Shown: in pieces, positions 31,828 through 40,248 of the stretch | Layout: every line of letters starts with the position of its first letter | How positions within the stretch are numbered: position 1 is the stretch's first letter | Assembly: GCF_014648815.1 (NCBI RefSeq) | Contig: NZ_BMRV01000013.1 | Coordinates: 183,819-247,818, forward strand | Direction: 5' to 3' | Length of the DNA stretch: 64,000 bases | DNA from: Streptomyces flaveolus | Lineage (GTDB): Bacteria > Actinomycetota > Actinomycetes > Streptomycetales > Streptomycetaceae | Position numbers and translations under genes: made by a program | The notes under the pieces: model-generated | What the model was told of the DNA's origin: nothing | Database searches by the model: none | Seen by the model: only the letters and a program-made list of their open reading frames with translations

Positions 31828-33501
31828 GTGTCGAGCTCCACTCCCCTCAACCGAAGAGCACTGCTCCGCATGGGTGCGGGCGCCGGTCTCGCACTGACCG
31901 CCGCTCCCCTCCTCGCCGCCTGCGGCGACGGCGGCGCCAAGGCGAAGGCGGAGGCCAAGAGCGCCTCGCTGCTGCCCCACACCACGGTGCGCAACATCGG
32001 TCTCACCCCCGACCTGCCCGGCACCGCCGCGGGCGTCCCGCAGGGCTACTTCCGCTATCCGGCCAGGCCGCTGCGGGCCACGAAGGGCGCTCCGCTGAAG
32101 GGGGCGTCCACGATCAGCGCGACGCTGGAGACCTTCTCCCCTCCCCCGCCCGGCCGTTCCCGCAACGCCGCCTGGCGGGAGATCGAGAAATTGCTCGGCG
32201 GCAAGGTCGACATCACCGCCGTGCCCGCCGACGACTACGGCACCAAGTTCTCCACGATGGTCGCCAGCGACAGCCTTCCCGACCTCTTCATGTACCCCGA
32301 GGTCGGCGGCGTCGACAACAAGGCCGCCTTCCTGGCGGCCAAGTGCGCCGACCTGACCCCGTTCCTGGCCGGCGATGCCATCGAGGACTACCCGAACCTC
32401 GCCGCGATACCGAAGGCCGCCTGGCAGGCCGCGATCTTCGGCGGCAGGCTCTACGGCCTCCCGATCGCCCGCACCGGCACCGGCGGAGCCGGGTTCTACC
32501 GCCACGACCTGTTCGAGGAAATCGGCATCACGAGCCTCGACCAGATCACCGGCCTGGACCGGTTCGTCGAGGCGTGCAAGGAGCTGACCCGTCCCGGGAA
32601 GGACCAGTACGCGATCATCGCGGGGGTCACCAGTGTGCTCGCCATGTCGGCGGGCGCGCCCTACTTCTGGCGGCTGGACGCGAAGACCGGAAGGTTCACC
32701 GCCGACCTGGAGACACCGGAGTACCGCCAGGCCGTCGAGACGGCCCGGTCCCTCTACAAGGCGGGTTGCTTCTACCCGGGTACGCTCCAGATGTCCGGGG
32801 CCCAGAAGGCGCAGTACACGGACATGTTCAAGAACGGCAAGGGCGCGTACGTCTACGACGGCCTGCCCACCTACCTCGCGCCGGGCGTCGGCTACATCGC
32901 CGCGATGAAGGCGATCGACGCCTCGTACGACCCGAGGCCCTTCGTGCCGTTCGGCAAGGACGCCGTCGCCTGGACGGACAACGTCGAGCTGGAGAACACG
33001 CACCTGAAGAAGGCGTCCGCCGATCGCGTGCGACAGGTGCTCGCGCTGGCGGACTTCGCGGCCTCGCCCTTCGGCAGCCTGGAGTACACGCTGATCAACT
33101 ACGGCGTGGAGGGCACCGACTTCACGCGCGATGCGAAGGGCAACCCCGCGCTGACCGAGCAGGGCAGCCAGGACGTCACCGTCCCCTGGAAGTTCCTGGC
33201 GTCCGCGGTCCCCGCGGTATACAGCGCCGACTCCGAGGCGGGTGTGCGCCATGTGCACCGGACGCTGAGCGCGATGATCCCGATGATGGAGCAGTCCCCC
33301 ACCCTCCAGTACTCCTCCCCCACCTGGGACTCCAAGGGCAGCGGCAGCCTGCTCACGCTCAAGCAGGACGGGCTCAAGGACATCATCGCCGGCCGCAAGC
33401 CCATGTCGGCCTACGACCAGCTCGTCAAGGACTACCTCGCCAAGGGCGGCGAACAGGCCCGGGGCGAGTTCGAGGAAGCCGTCCAGAAGGGGAAGAAGTG
33501 A
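31828..33501 (+). CDS. Oligosaccharide-binding lipoprotein, LplA type (cassette 2)
   Basis: A 557-residue extracellular binding protein, longer than ordinary sugar-binding proteins and typical of the LplA/AlgQ class paired with LplB/YtcP permeases. The N-terminus NRRALLRMGAGAGLALTAAP has Tat-like paired arginines and ends in a lipobox LLAAC. Later segments are ISATLETFSPPPPGRSRNAA, DSLPDLFMYPEVGG and FGGRLYGLPIARTGTGGAG. GTG 31828 has AAGGAGA upstream. Its stop overlaps the start of the M1-like peptidase gene (GTGA), so import and extracellular peptidase are translated together. Confidence 0.92.
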   Translation: MSSSTPLNRRALLRMGAGAGLALTAAPLLAACGDGGAKAKAEAKSASLLPHTTVRNIGLTPDLPGTAAGVPQGYFRYPARPLRATKGAPLKGASTISATLETFSPPPPGRSRNAAWREIEKLLGGKVDITAVPADDYGTKFSTMVASDSLPDLFMYPEVGGVDNKAAFLAAKCADLTPFLAGDAIEDYPNLAAIPKAAWQAAIFGGRLYGLPIARTGTGGAGFYRHDLFEEIGITSLDQITGLDRFVEACKELTRPGKDQYAIIAGVTSVLAMSAGAPYFWRLDAKTGRFTADLETPEYRQAVETARSLYKAGCFYPGTLQMSGAQKAQYTDMFKNGKGAYVYDGLPTYLAPGVGYIAAMKAIDASYDPRPFVPFGKDAVAWTDNVELENTHLKKASADRVRQVLALADFAASPFGSLEYTLINYGVEGTDFTRDAKGNPALTEQGSQDVTVPWKFLASAVPAVYSADSEAGVRHVHRTLSAMIPMMEQSPTLQYSSPTWDSKGSGSLLTLKQDGLKDIIAGRKPMSAYDQLVKDYLAKGGEQARGEFEEAVQKGKK

Positions 33502-34964
33502 CCACGCGACGCTCCGTCCTCGGGTTCGGCGGCGCCGCGGTCGCGGCAGCCGTGGCCGTGCCGGCGTCCGCGGCGCCCGCCTCCGCGCACCTCTGGGGCT
33601 TCGACCCCTCCCCCGGCTCCGACGGAGTCGGCGATCCCCTCTTCCCGACCCTCGGCAACGGCGGCTACCAGGTCGTCCACTACGACCTGACCTTCGACTT
33701 CACCCCGGTGACGTACGACTTCACCGCCGTGGTGCGGATGAACGCCAAGGCCACCCAGGACCTGTCCGCGTTCAACCTCGACACCGACGGCCACACCATC
33801 GACTCCGTCTCCGTGAACGGCGATCCCGCCGCCTGGGCGATCACGCCCGGCAAGAGCGGTCAGGAACTCACCGTCACACCGGCAGCCCCCCTGCGCGACG
33901 GCCGGCCCTTCACGATCGCGATCCACTACCGCGGCAACGGCAAGGCGCCCCGGCTCGGCCTCACCGGCTGGAGATTCGGCAGCGACGGCGGTTTCGCCTC
34001 CGCGGCCCAGTCCTCCCGCGCCGACACCTTCCTGCCCTGCAACGACACGCCCTCGGACAAGGCCACCTGGACCTTCCACATCAGCGCGCCCCAGGGTTTC
34101 GTCGCCACCGCCAACGGCGAACTGCTGCACAAGACCCCCGGCGCGAACGGCTCCACCGTCTGGCACTTCGGCCTGCGCGAGCGGATGGCGACCGAGCTCA
34201 TCGGCATCGCCGTCGTCAAGGGCACGTACCTCTACGGGACCAGCCACCGGGGGCTCCCGCTGCGACACGTCGTCCCGCACGGCAGGGAGGACGAGTTCGC
34301 CCCGGTCGTCGCCCGCACGGCCGACCATCTGGCCTGGCTGGAGGGCAAGTTCGGCCGCTACCCGTTCTCCGTCTACGGCGTCCACATCTACGACGGATAC
34401 AGTGACGCCCTGGAGAACCAGACCCTCTCCCTCTTCTCCACCAACTGGTTCCGGCCCAACGCGAACGGCCACCCGACGTACGAGAACACCATGGTCCACG
34501 AGCTGGTCCACCAGTGGTACGGCGACTCCGTCACCCCCGCCGACTGGCAGCAGGCGTGGCTCAACGAGGGCCCCGCCGTGTACTACGCCGCCCTGTACGG
34601 CGAGGAGCGCGGCTGGTCCGTCCTCACCGACAAGATGAGGGCGACCTACGGCAAGCTCGACGCGATCCGCGCCAAGGACGGACCGCCGGGACTGCCCAAG
34701 GCCCTCGGCGGCACCAACATCTACGACGGCGGCGCACTCGTCCTGTACGCCCTGCGCCGGCGGATCGGCGACCGCGCCTTCGACCGCGTGATGAGGATCT
34801 GGCCCGAGCGGTTCAGGGACCGCAACGTCACCAGCAAGGACTTCATCGGCCACGCCGTGGACGTCACCGGTGACCGGTCCCTCGACGGCTTTCTGCGCGA
34901 CTGGCTCTTCGGAGCCGTCAATCCGCCCATGCCCGGCCACCCGGACTGGAGGGCCGACGCGTGA
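33498..34964 (+). CDS. Secreted M1-family (aminopeptidase N-like) metallopeptidase
   Basis: A 488-residue exported peptidase. A Tat signal (TTRRSVLGFGGAAVAAAVAV) leads. The N-terminal beta domain begins YQVVHYDLTFDFTPVTYDF. The substrate-recognition loop equivalent to GAMEN is DALENQTLSLFS. The zinc site is VHELVHQWYGDS with His334, Glu335, His338 and Glu357 in WLNEGPAVYY, exactly HEXXH-x18-E. It lacks the C-terminal helical domain of full aminopeptidase N (~850 residues), as in short actinobacterial members. It is coupled to the binding-protein gene before and the beta-helix gene after by GTGA overlaps. A role in removing peptide from a glycoconjugate is inferred. Confidence 0.92.
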   Translation: MTTRRSVLGFGGAAVAAAVAVPASAAPASAHLWGFDPSPGSDGVGDPLFPTLGNGGYQVVHYDLTFDFTPVTYDFTAVVRMNAKATQDLSAFNLDTDGHTIDSVSVNGDPAAWAITPGKSGQELTVTPAAPLRDGRPFTIAIHYRGNGKAPRLGLTGWRFGSDGGFASAAQSSRADTFLPCNDTPSDKATWTFHISAPQGFVATANGELLHKTPGANGSTVWHFGLRERMATELIGIAVVKGTYLYGTSHRGLPLRHVVPHGREDEFAPVVARTADHLAWLEGKFGRYPFSVYGVHIYDGYSDALENQTLSLFSTNWFRPNANGHPTYENTMVHELVHQWYGDSVTPADWQQAWLNEGPAVYYAALYGEERGWSVLTDKMRATYGKLDAIRAKDGPPGLPKALGGTNIYDGGALVLYALRRRIGDRAFDRVMRIWPERFRDRNVTSKDFIGHAVDVTGDRSLDGFLRDWLFGAVNPPMPGHPDWRADA

Positions 34965-37171
34965 ACTTCCCGACGAACGCCCTGCGGCTGACCGCCGCCG
35001 CCTGCGCGGCCGGCCTCGCCGCCCTGCTCACCGCGCCCACGGCCCAGGCCGCCCCACCGCCCCGCACCCTGTACGCGGCCCCGGACGGCGGGGGCACCTC
35101 CTGCACCGTCTCCCGGCCCTGCTCCCTGGAAGGCGCCCGGGACACGGCCCGCGCCGAGACCGGCCGCGACGTCCGCGTACTGCTCGAGGACGGTACGTAC
35201 GAGCGCGCCGAACCGCTCCGGCTCGGTGCCGCCGACTCCGGCGATCAGGGCCGCACCGTCACCTGGGCGGCGGCTCCCGGTGCCCGCCCCGTGCTGTCCG
35301 GCGGCCGGGCCGTGACCGGGTGGGCGCCGAACGGCGACGGAACCTGGACCGCCGCCGTCCCGGCCGGCATCACCCCGCGGCAGCTCTTCGTCGACGGGAA
35401 ACGCGCCGTCCGCGCCCGCGGCGAGTCGTGCGCCGCGGGCGTCTGCGACGCCACCAAGGCCGGCATGACCGGGGCCGAGGCCACCGGCATCGCCCAGTGG
35501 CAGCGTCCCACGGACGCCGAGGCCGTCATCCGCGTCCGCTGGCGCAACTATCACTGCCGGATCACCGGCGTCAGCGGCGACCTCCTGAGCTTCGCCCGGC
35601 CCTGCTGGACCAACTCCTCCAGCGGCACCGACCGCACGGGCCCCGCCTGGGACTCCACGACGGTCGACTCCACCCGCTACAGCGGAGTCGCCTTCTTCGA
35701 GAACGCCCCCGAACTCCTCGACAAGCCGGGCGAGTTCGTCTGGAACTCCGAGACGCGCACCGTGACGTACCTGCCGCGCAAGGGCGAGAACATGCGCAGT
35801 GCCAGGACCGTCACCCCGCACACGGAGCAGCTCCTCGTCCTCGACGGCGCCCATGACATCACGGTCAGCGGAATCGGCTTCGCGTACGCCGCCTACCGTC
35901 AACCCGGCACCGACGAGGGCTACGCGGGCACCCAGGCAGGTCTCACCCTGACCGGCGCCACCGGGCCCGTCGACCACGCCGGTCGCCACTACACTAAACC
36001 GGCGGCGGCCGTCACCGTGCGCGGCGGCCGGCACATCCGTATCGACCGGGCCGGATTCAGCCGGCTCGGCGGCGCCGGGGCGATCCTGGAGGCCGGCACC
36101 AAGGACAGCTCCCTGACCCGTTCGTCCTTCACCGACCTGTCCTCGGGCGCGGTCTACGTCGGCGACACCGAGCCACGGCCCGGGGACGCACTCGCCGGCG
36201 AACGGAACACGGTCGCGTACAACACCATCAGCCGCTCCGGCGTCGAGTACACCGATTCCGTGGGCATCTGGGCGGGCTACGAGGCGGAACTCGCCGTCGA
36301 GCACAACACGCTCAGCCACCTCCCCTACTCCGGGATCTCCGTCGGCTGGGGCTGGAACCAGCCCGAGGCGCGGGTCTCCGTCCTGCGGGACAACAAGGTG
36401 ACGGCCAACCGGATCACCGACGTGATGCAGGTGGCGCGCGAGCAGCACGACGGCGGCGCGATCTACACGCAGGGGGCGCAGCCGGGAACGGTCCTGTCGG
36501 AGAACTACATCAACCGCTCCGCGTTCGGCAACACCGAGCGCGACGGCAACGGCATCTACCTCGACGAGCAGTCCTCGCACATCCTGGTCGAGCAGAACGT
36601 CGTCACCCGCGTCGGCTACAAGTGGGTGTCCAACTGGGCGGACTACGGCGTCGAGAACACGGTCCGGTCCAACTGGACGGACACCGCGGCGCCCGGGCTG
36701 TCCGGCCGGGGCTCGACCATGACGGGCAACCTCACCGGCCTGGACCGGCTGCCGGCCGAGGCGCTCGCCGTCGCCGCCCGGGCCGGTGCCCACGGCGGCC
36801 CGGTCGAGCGGCTGCGCACCGACCTGGCCCGCACGGGCACCGCCGCCCAGTCCTCGACCGAGGGGGCCGCCACCGCGGACCTGGCCCTGGACGGCGACAT
36901 CACCACGGACACCCGCACCCTGTCCGGGCCGGGCGCCTGGTGGCAGGTGGACCTCGGTGACACTCACCGGGTCCGCCGCATCGAGGTCTGGAACAACGCC
37001 TCGATGACGACCGCCGACTTCGACGTCGTCACGGACGACCGGACGATCCGCGTCAGTGGAAGGGCCCTGCGCCCGACCGTGGTCGACCTGGACAGCAGTA
37101 CCCGCACCGTGCGGATCGCGGTGCCCGGCGACGGACGGGTCGCCCTGTCCCAGGTACTCGTCCACCCCTGA
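34961..37171 (+). CDS. Secreted right-handed beta-helix protein with C-terminal F5/8 type C (discoidin) domain
   Basis: A 736-residue exported protein. A Sec signal ends near residue 30 (PTAQA-AP). Residues ~35-600 form a long parallel beta-helix (RTLYAAPDGGGTSCTVSRPC at the start; later SVGIWAGYEAELAVEHNTLS and ENYINRSAFGNTERDGNGIY). Residues ~610-736 form a carbohydrate-binding discoidin fold: TAAQSSTEGAATADLALDGD, WWQVDLGDTHRVRRIEVWNN and ending VALSQVLVHP. The fold suits polysaccharide lyases, epimerases and GH families acting on complex glycans; activity is not assignable from motifs. The GTG start overlaps the peptidase stop. Confidence 0.85.
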   Translation: MNFPTNALRLTAAACAAGLAALLTAPTAQAAPPPRTLYAAPDGGGTSCTVSRPCSLEGARDTARAETGRDVRVLLEDGTYERAEPLRLGAADSGDQGRTVTWAAAPGARPVLSGGRAVTGWAPNGDGTWTAAVPAGITPRQLFVDGKRAVRARGESCAAGVCDATKAGMTGAEATGIAQWQRPTDAEAVIRVRWRNYHCRITGVSGDLLSFARPCWTNSSSGTDRTGPAWDSTTVDSTRYSGVAFFENAPELLDKPGEFVWNSETRTVTYLPRKGENMRSARTVTPHTEQLLVLDGAHDITVSGIGFAYAAYRQPGTDEGYAGTQAGLTLTGATGPVDHAGRHYTKPAAAVTVRGGRHIRIDRAGFSRLGGAGAILEAGTKDSSLTRSSFTDLSSGAVYVGDTEPRPGDALAGERNTVAYNTISRSGVEYTDSVGIWAGYEAELAVEHNTLSHLPYSGISVGWGWNQPEARVSVLRDNKVTANRITDVMQVAREQHDGGAIYTQGAQPGTVLSENYINRSAFGNTERDGNGIYLDEQSSHILVEQNVVTRVGYKWVSNWADYGVENTVRSNWTDTAAPGLSGRGSTMTGNLTGLDRLPAEALAVAARAGAHGGPVERLRTDLARTGTAAQSSTEGAATADLALDGDITTDTRTLSGPGAWWQVDLGDTHRVRRIEVWNNASMTTADFDVVTDDRTIRVSGRALRPTVVDLDSSTRTVRIAVPGDGRVALSQVLVHP

Positions 37172-37197
37172 CCGGCCCACCGAACGAAGGAAGACCC

Positions 37198-38385
37198 ATG
37201 ACCGATCTCCGTATGGGCGTGCTCGGCTACGGACTGCGCGGCTCACTCGCCCGCACCGCGCACCGGCCCGGCGCCGGCGCCCGCGTCGCCGCGCTGGCGG
37301 AGCCGGACCCCCGCGCCCGTGCGGAGGCGGCCGTGGCCTTCCCCGAGGCCCGCCTGACCCCCGACCACCGGGAGGTGATCGGCCACCCCGGCATCGACGC
37401 GGTGCTGGTCCTCACGCCCGACCACACCCATGCCGACCTGGCCTGCGAGGCACTCCGCGCGGGCAAGCCCGTCTTCGTCGAGAAGCCGCTCGACATCAGC
37501 GTCGAGCGCTGCGACACGATCCTGCGCACGGCCTACGAGACGGGGACGCGGCTCTACATCGGCCACAACATGCGTCACATGCCGGTCGTGCGGCTGATGC
37601 GCGACCTCGTGCGGCGCGGGGCGGTCGGCGTGGTCAAGACCGTCTGGATCCGGCACTTCGTCGGCTACGGCGGCGACTGGTACTTCAAGGACTGGCACGC
37701 CGAACGGCGTTTCACCACGGGGCTGCTGCTCCAGAAAGCCGCCCATGACATCGACGTCCTGCACTGGCTGGCCGGCGGATACGCGCGGGACGTCCAGGCG
37801 CTGGGCGACCTCATGGTGTACGGCGACAATCCGCACCGCCGCGAGCCCGGTGAACCGAAGACCGACGACTGGTACACGAAGGACGGCCACTGGCCGCCGC
37901 ACGCCCAGCGGGCGCTGAACCCCGTCATCGACGTGGAGGACGTCTCGCTGCTCAACATGCGCCTCGACAACGGAGTGCTGGCCGCCTACCAGCAGTGCCA
38001 CTTCACGCCCGACTACTGGCGCAACTACACGGTCATCGGCGACGCCGGCCGACTGGAGAACTTCGGTGACGGTCCCGGCGGAAGCGTCAAGGTCTGGAAC
38101 ACCCGCCGCTCCGGCTACCGCCCGGAGGCGGACGAGGTGCACGCCATCCCGGCCGCCGAGGACGAAGCAGGGCACGGCGGAGCCGATCCGCTGCTGATGG
38201 ACGAGTTCCTGCGGTTCGTACGCGTGGGCGGCCGCACGGACACGTCACCGGTCGCGGCCCGGATGGCGGTGGCGGCGGGCGTCCTGGCGACGGCCTCCCT
38301 CCGCGACGGAGGCACACCCTGCCGCGTACCGCCGTTGGACCCGGACCTGACGGCCTACTTCGAGAACGGTCAGGTCCGGCCCTGA
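37198..38385 (+). CDS. Gfo/Idh/MocA family oxidoreductase
   Basis: A 395-residue cytoplasmic NAD(P)-dependent sugar oxidoreductase. The Rossmann motif is MGVLGYGLRGSLA near residues 6-18, the catalytic EKP motif is at residues 95-97 (VFVEKPLDIS), and the active-site helix reads LLLQKAAHDIDVLHWLAGG. The C-terminal sheet contains GVLAAYQQCHFTPDYWRNYT. AAGGAAG precedes ATG 37198. Last gene of the cassette 2 operon; it probably oxidises or epimerises an imported sugar or cleaves a glycosidic bond by an NAD-dependent route. Its last 16 bases overlap the convergent SGNH gene. Confidence 0.92.
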   Translation: MTDLRMGVLGYGLRGSLARTAHRPGAGARVAALAEPDPRARAEAAVAFPEARLTPDHREVIGHPGIDAVLVLTPDHTHADLACEALRAGKPVFVEKPLDISVERCDTILRTAYETGTRLYIGHNMRHMPVVRLMRDLVRRGAVGVVKTVWIRHFVGYGGDWYFKDWHAERRFTTGLLLQKAAHDIDVLHWLAGGYARDVQALGDLMVYGDNPHRREPGEPKTDDWYTKDGHWPPHAQRALNPVIDVEDVSLLNMRLDNGVLAAYQQCHFTPDYWRNYTVIGDAGRLENFGDGPGGSVKVWNTRRSGYRPEADEVHAIPAAEDEAGHGGADPLLMDEFLRFVRVGGRTDTSPVAARMAVAAGVLATASLRDGGTPCRVPPLDPDLTAYFENGQVRP

Positions 38386-39257
38386 CCGGCACCGGCCATG
38401 TGCCCCCCGCGGACGGCCTCGGCGAGGGCGTTGCCGATGGCCCGGGACCCTGCCGCGTTGGGATGCAGGGGTGCGGCCACGCGGCCGGGAACCACGCCCT
38501 CGACGTAGCGGTCGGCGGGGGCGGCACAGATGTCGTGTCCGACGCCCAGCGCGTAGGTGTCGACGAAGGCGGCGCCGTGCTCCTCGGCGGTCTGCTTCAG
38601 TACGGCGCTCAGGTGGTTGATCGCGCCTTGGAGATGGTTGGCGTCCTGCTTCCAGTAGGGCTGGTCGGGGTAGCAGCCGTCGGGGCGGAGGTAGTTGCCG
38701 TAGCCGACAACGAAGATCTCCGCATGCGGGGCCCGCCGGGCGATCTCGTCCAGGACGGTGGCGAAGGCCGGTGCCCAGGCGTCGATGCGGGCCCTGATCC
38801 TGTCGGTGCCGCCGGCGGTGTTCTCTTCCGCGCAACTGGTGCCGCGGGGCTGGGGCAGGACGTTGACGCATTTCAGCGCTTCGCCGAAGAGGTCGCTGTC
38901 GTTGCCGCCGATGGTGACGCTGACGATGTCGGTGTCCGGGGTGAGCGCGTGGTACTGAGGTGCGGTTCCCGGATGCTGGGCGTTGCTCAGATCGCCGACG
39001 GCGGCCCCGGAGCAGCTGACGTCGGTGAGCGTCGCGTCCAGGCCCGCGGCCGCGACACGGGGATAGTTCGCAAGGGAGCGCAGGCACGCCGGTCCGGCCG
39101 GATCGGCCGGCGGTACCAGTGGGGCGGACGCGTAGGAATCGCCCAGCGCGACGTACCGCAGGGTGTCGGCGGCGGCCGCGTCCGTGACCGGTGCCATGGC
39201 CGACACGACCCCGCCGGACAAGACGATGGCCAGGGCCATGCGCAGTGCTGTCTTCAC
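38370..39257 (-). CDS. Secreted SGNH/GDSL-family esterase or lipase
   Basis: A 295-residue exported hydrolase. The signal peptide ends near residue 30. Block I is YVALGDSYASAPLVPP with nucleophile Ser41, the oxyanion Gly/Asn block is VTIGGNDSDLF, and the Asp/His block is PLHPNAAGSRAIGNAL. Paired cysteines (ACL..DVSCSG, KCVN..TSCAEE, GCYP..DICAAP) match disulfides of Streptomyces SGNH lipases. The start is placed at GTG 39257, preceded by GGAGG; longer frames lack signal character. It stands alone between a terminator upstream and the convergent Gfo/Idh gene. Confidence 0.88.
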   Translation of the reverse strand: MKTALRMALAIVLSGGVVSAMAPVTDAAAADTLRYVALGDSYASAPLVPPADPAGPACLRSLANYPRVAAAGLDATLTDVSCSGAAVGDLSNAQHPGTAPQYHALTPDTDIVSVTIGGNDSDLFGEALKCVNVLPQPRGTSCAEENTAGGTDRIRARIDAWAPAFATVLDEIARRAPHAEIFVVGYGNYLRPDGCYPDQPYWKQDANHLQGAINHLSAVLKQTAEEHGAAFVDTYALGVGHDICAAPADRYVEGVVPGRVAAPLHPNAAGSRAIGNALAEAVRGGHMAGAGQGRT

Positions 39258-39319
39258 AGGATGCCTCCGTTCGGCACGCACGCGTGCGTGGTCCTTTCCT
39301 ACTACGAACACGTCCGAGC

Positions 39320-39350
39320 AGGCATGACGCCGCACGGGGGCGTCATGCCT
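39320..39350. terminator. 12-bp perfect hairpin between the DinB-like and SGNH genes
   Basis: AGGCATGACGCC (39320-39331) and GGCGTCATGCCT (39339-39350) pair perfectly around a 7-base loop. It lies 140 bases beyond the stop of the minus-strand DinB-like gene and ahead of the SGNH promoter. A separate palindrome of alternating CG/CA runs from ~39275. The 234-base gap 39258-39491 holds no gene. Confidence 0.75.
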
Positions 39351-39491
39351 TCGCGCTGCCTGTCGTCATCTGCGGTAAGTGTCGGCACCCGGCCGGGGGG
39401 GCTACTGGTGCGGGCGCACTGCGCTCGCACGGCCGGCGGGCGCCCTCCACGGCCGGTCCTCCGGTGCGGCACTCGCCGCTCCTCGCCGCTC

Positions 39492-40091
39492 TCAGCGTCG
39501 ATGAGCCCGGTCGGCCTCCTGAGCCGCACGCTCGAGCCGGTTCCGGTAGTCCTCCCACCACGCCTGGCCGCCCGGCGCCATGCTGTCGTTGCCCTTGCGC
39601 TCCCCGACGTCCCCGTCCACGAGTTCGCGGACGATGTCGGCGTGCCCGGCGTGCCGGTGCGTCTCGGCGATCATGCGTATCACGGCATGATGCAGCGTCA
39701 CCTCCGCCTTGCCGCTGGGCCACCACGGCACCTTGCCGACGGTGTCCAGCGCCAGCGCGTCGATCGTCGCGTCCGCGTGGGCCCACGACCTGCGGTACAG
39801 CTCCACGATGTCCTCGCGCGACTCCTCGGGCGTCGCCCACATGTCCGCGTTGGGCTCGGCGCCCTCGTCCATCCAGGGCAGCGCCTCGCCGGACGGCCTC
39901 CCGAAGACGTCGCCGAGGTAGCCCAGCTCCATGCTGGCCACGTGCTTCACCAGACCCAGGAGGTTGGTGCCCGTCGGCGTCAGCGGGCGGCGGATGTCGT
40001 ACTCCGGGAGCCCTTCGAGCTTCCACAGCAGCGCGTCGCGGGCGGACTGCAGGTAGAAGTGAAGGTCGGCCTTGGCATCTGATGAGGTCAT
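39492..40091 (-). CDS. DinB-like / DUF664 family protein
   Basis: A 199-residue four-helix-bundle protein of the DinB/YfiT superfamily, many members of which are metal-dependent thiol transferases or maleylpyruvate-isomerase-like. The three likely metal-binding histidines are visible: His in LGLVKHVASMELGYLGD, and two in MIAETHRHAGHADIVREL. The start at ATG 40091 (MTSSDAKADLHFY) is preferred over a long, basic in-frame extension. Substrate unknown; in actinobacteria relatives often use mycothiol. Single gene followed by a terminator. Confidence 0.85.
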   Translation of the reverse strand: MTSSDAKADLHFYLQSARDALLWKLEGLPEYDIRRPLTPTGTNLLGLVKHVASMELGYLGDVFGRPSGEALPWMDEGAEPNADMWATPEESREDIVELYRRSWAHADATIDALALDTVGKVPWWPSGKAEVTLHHAVIRMIAETHRHAGHADIVRELVDGDVGERKGNDSMAPGGQAWWEDYRNRLERAAQEADRAHRR

Positions 40092-40248
40092 GGGGCCAGT
40101 CTGCCGCTCACGCGCTCCCTGTTCGATCGAAAGCGGCGAACCGACAGGCTGCCCGGCACCGATCGCCGCGACGGTCCGCCTGCCGGTGGAATTCGCACCC
40201 GCCGCATCACGCGTTCGGCCGCACCGACGGGCTGTTTGATCATCCGGC

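Noticed and set aside
39275..39292. Alternating purine-pyrimidine palindrome of CGCACGCGTGCG type
   Set aside because: It could form Z-DNA or be an operator, but it lies upstream of the SGNH gene with no second copy, so I give it no function.
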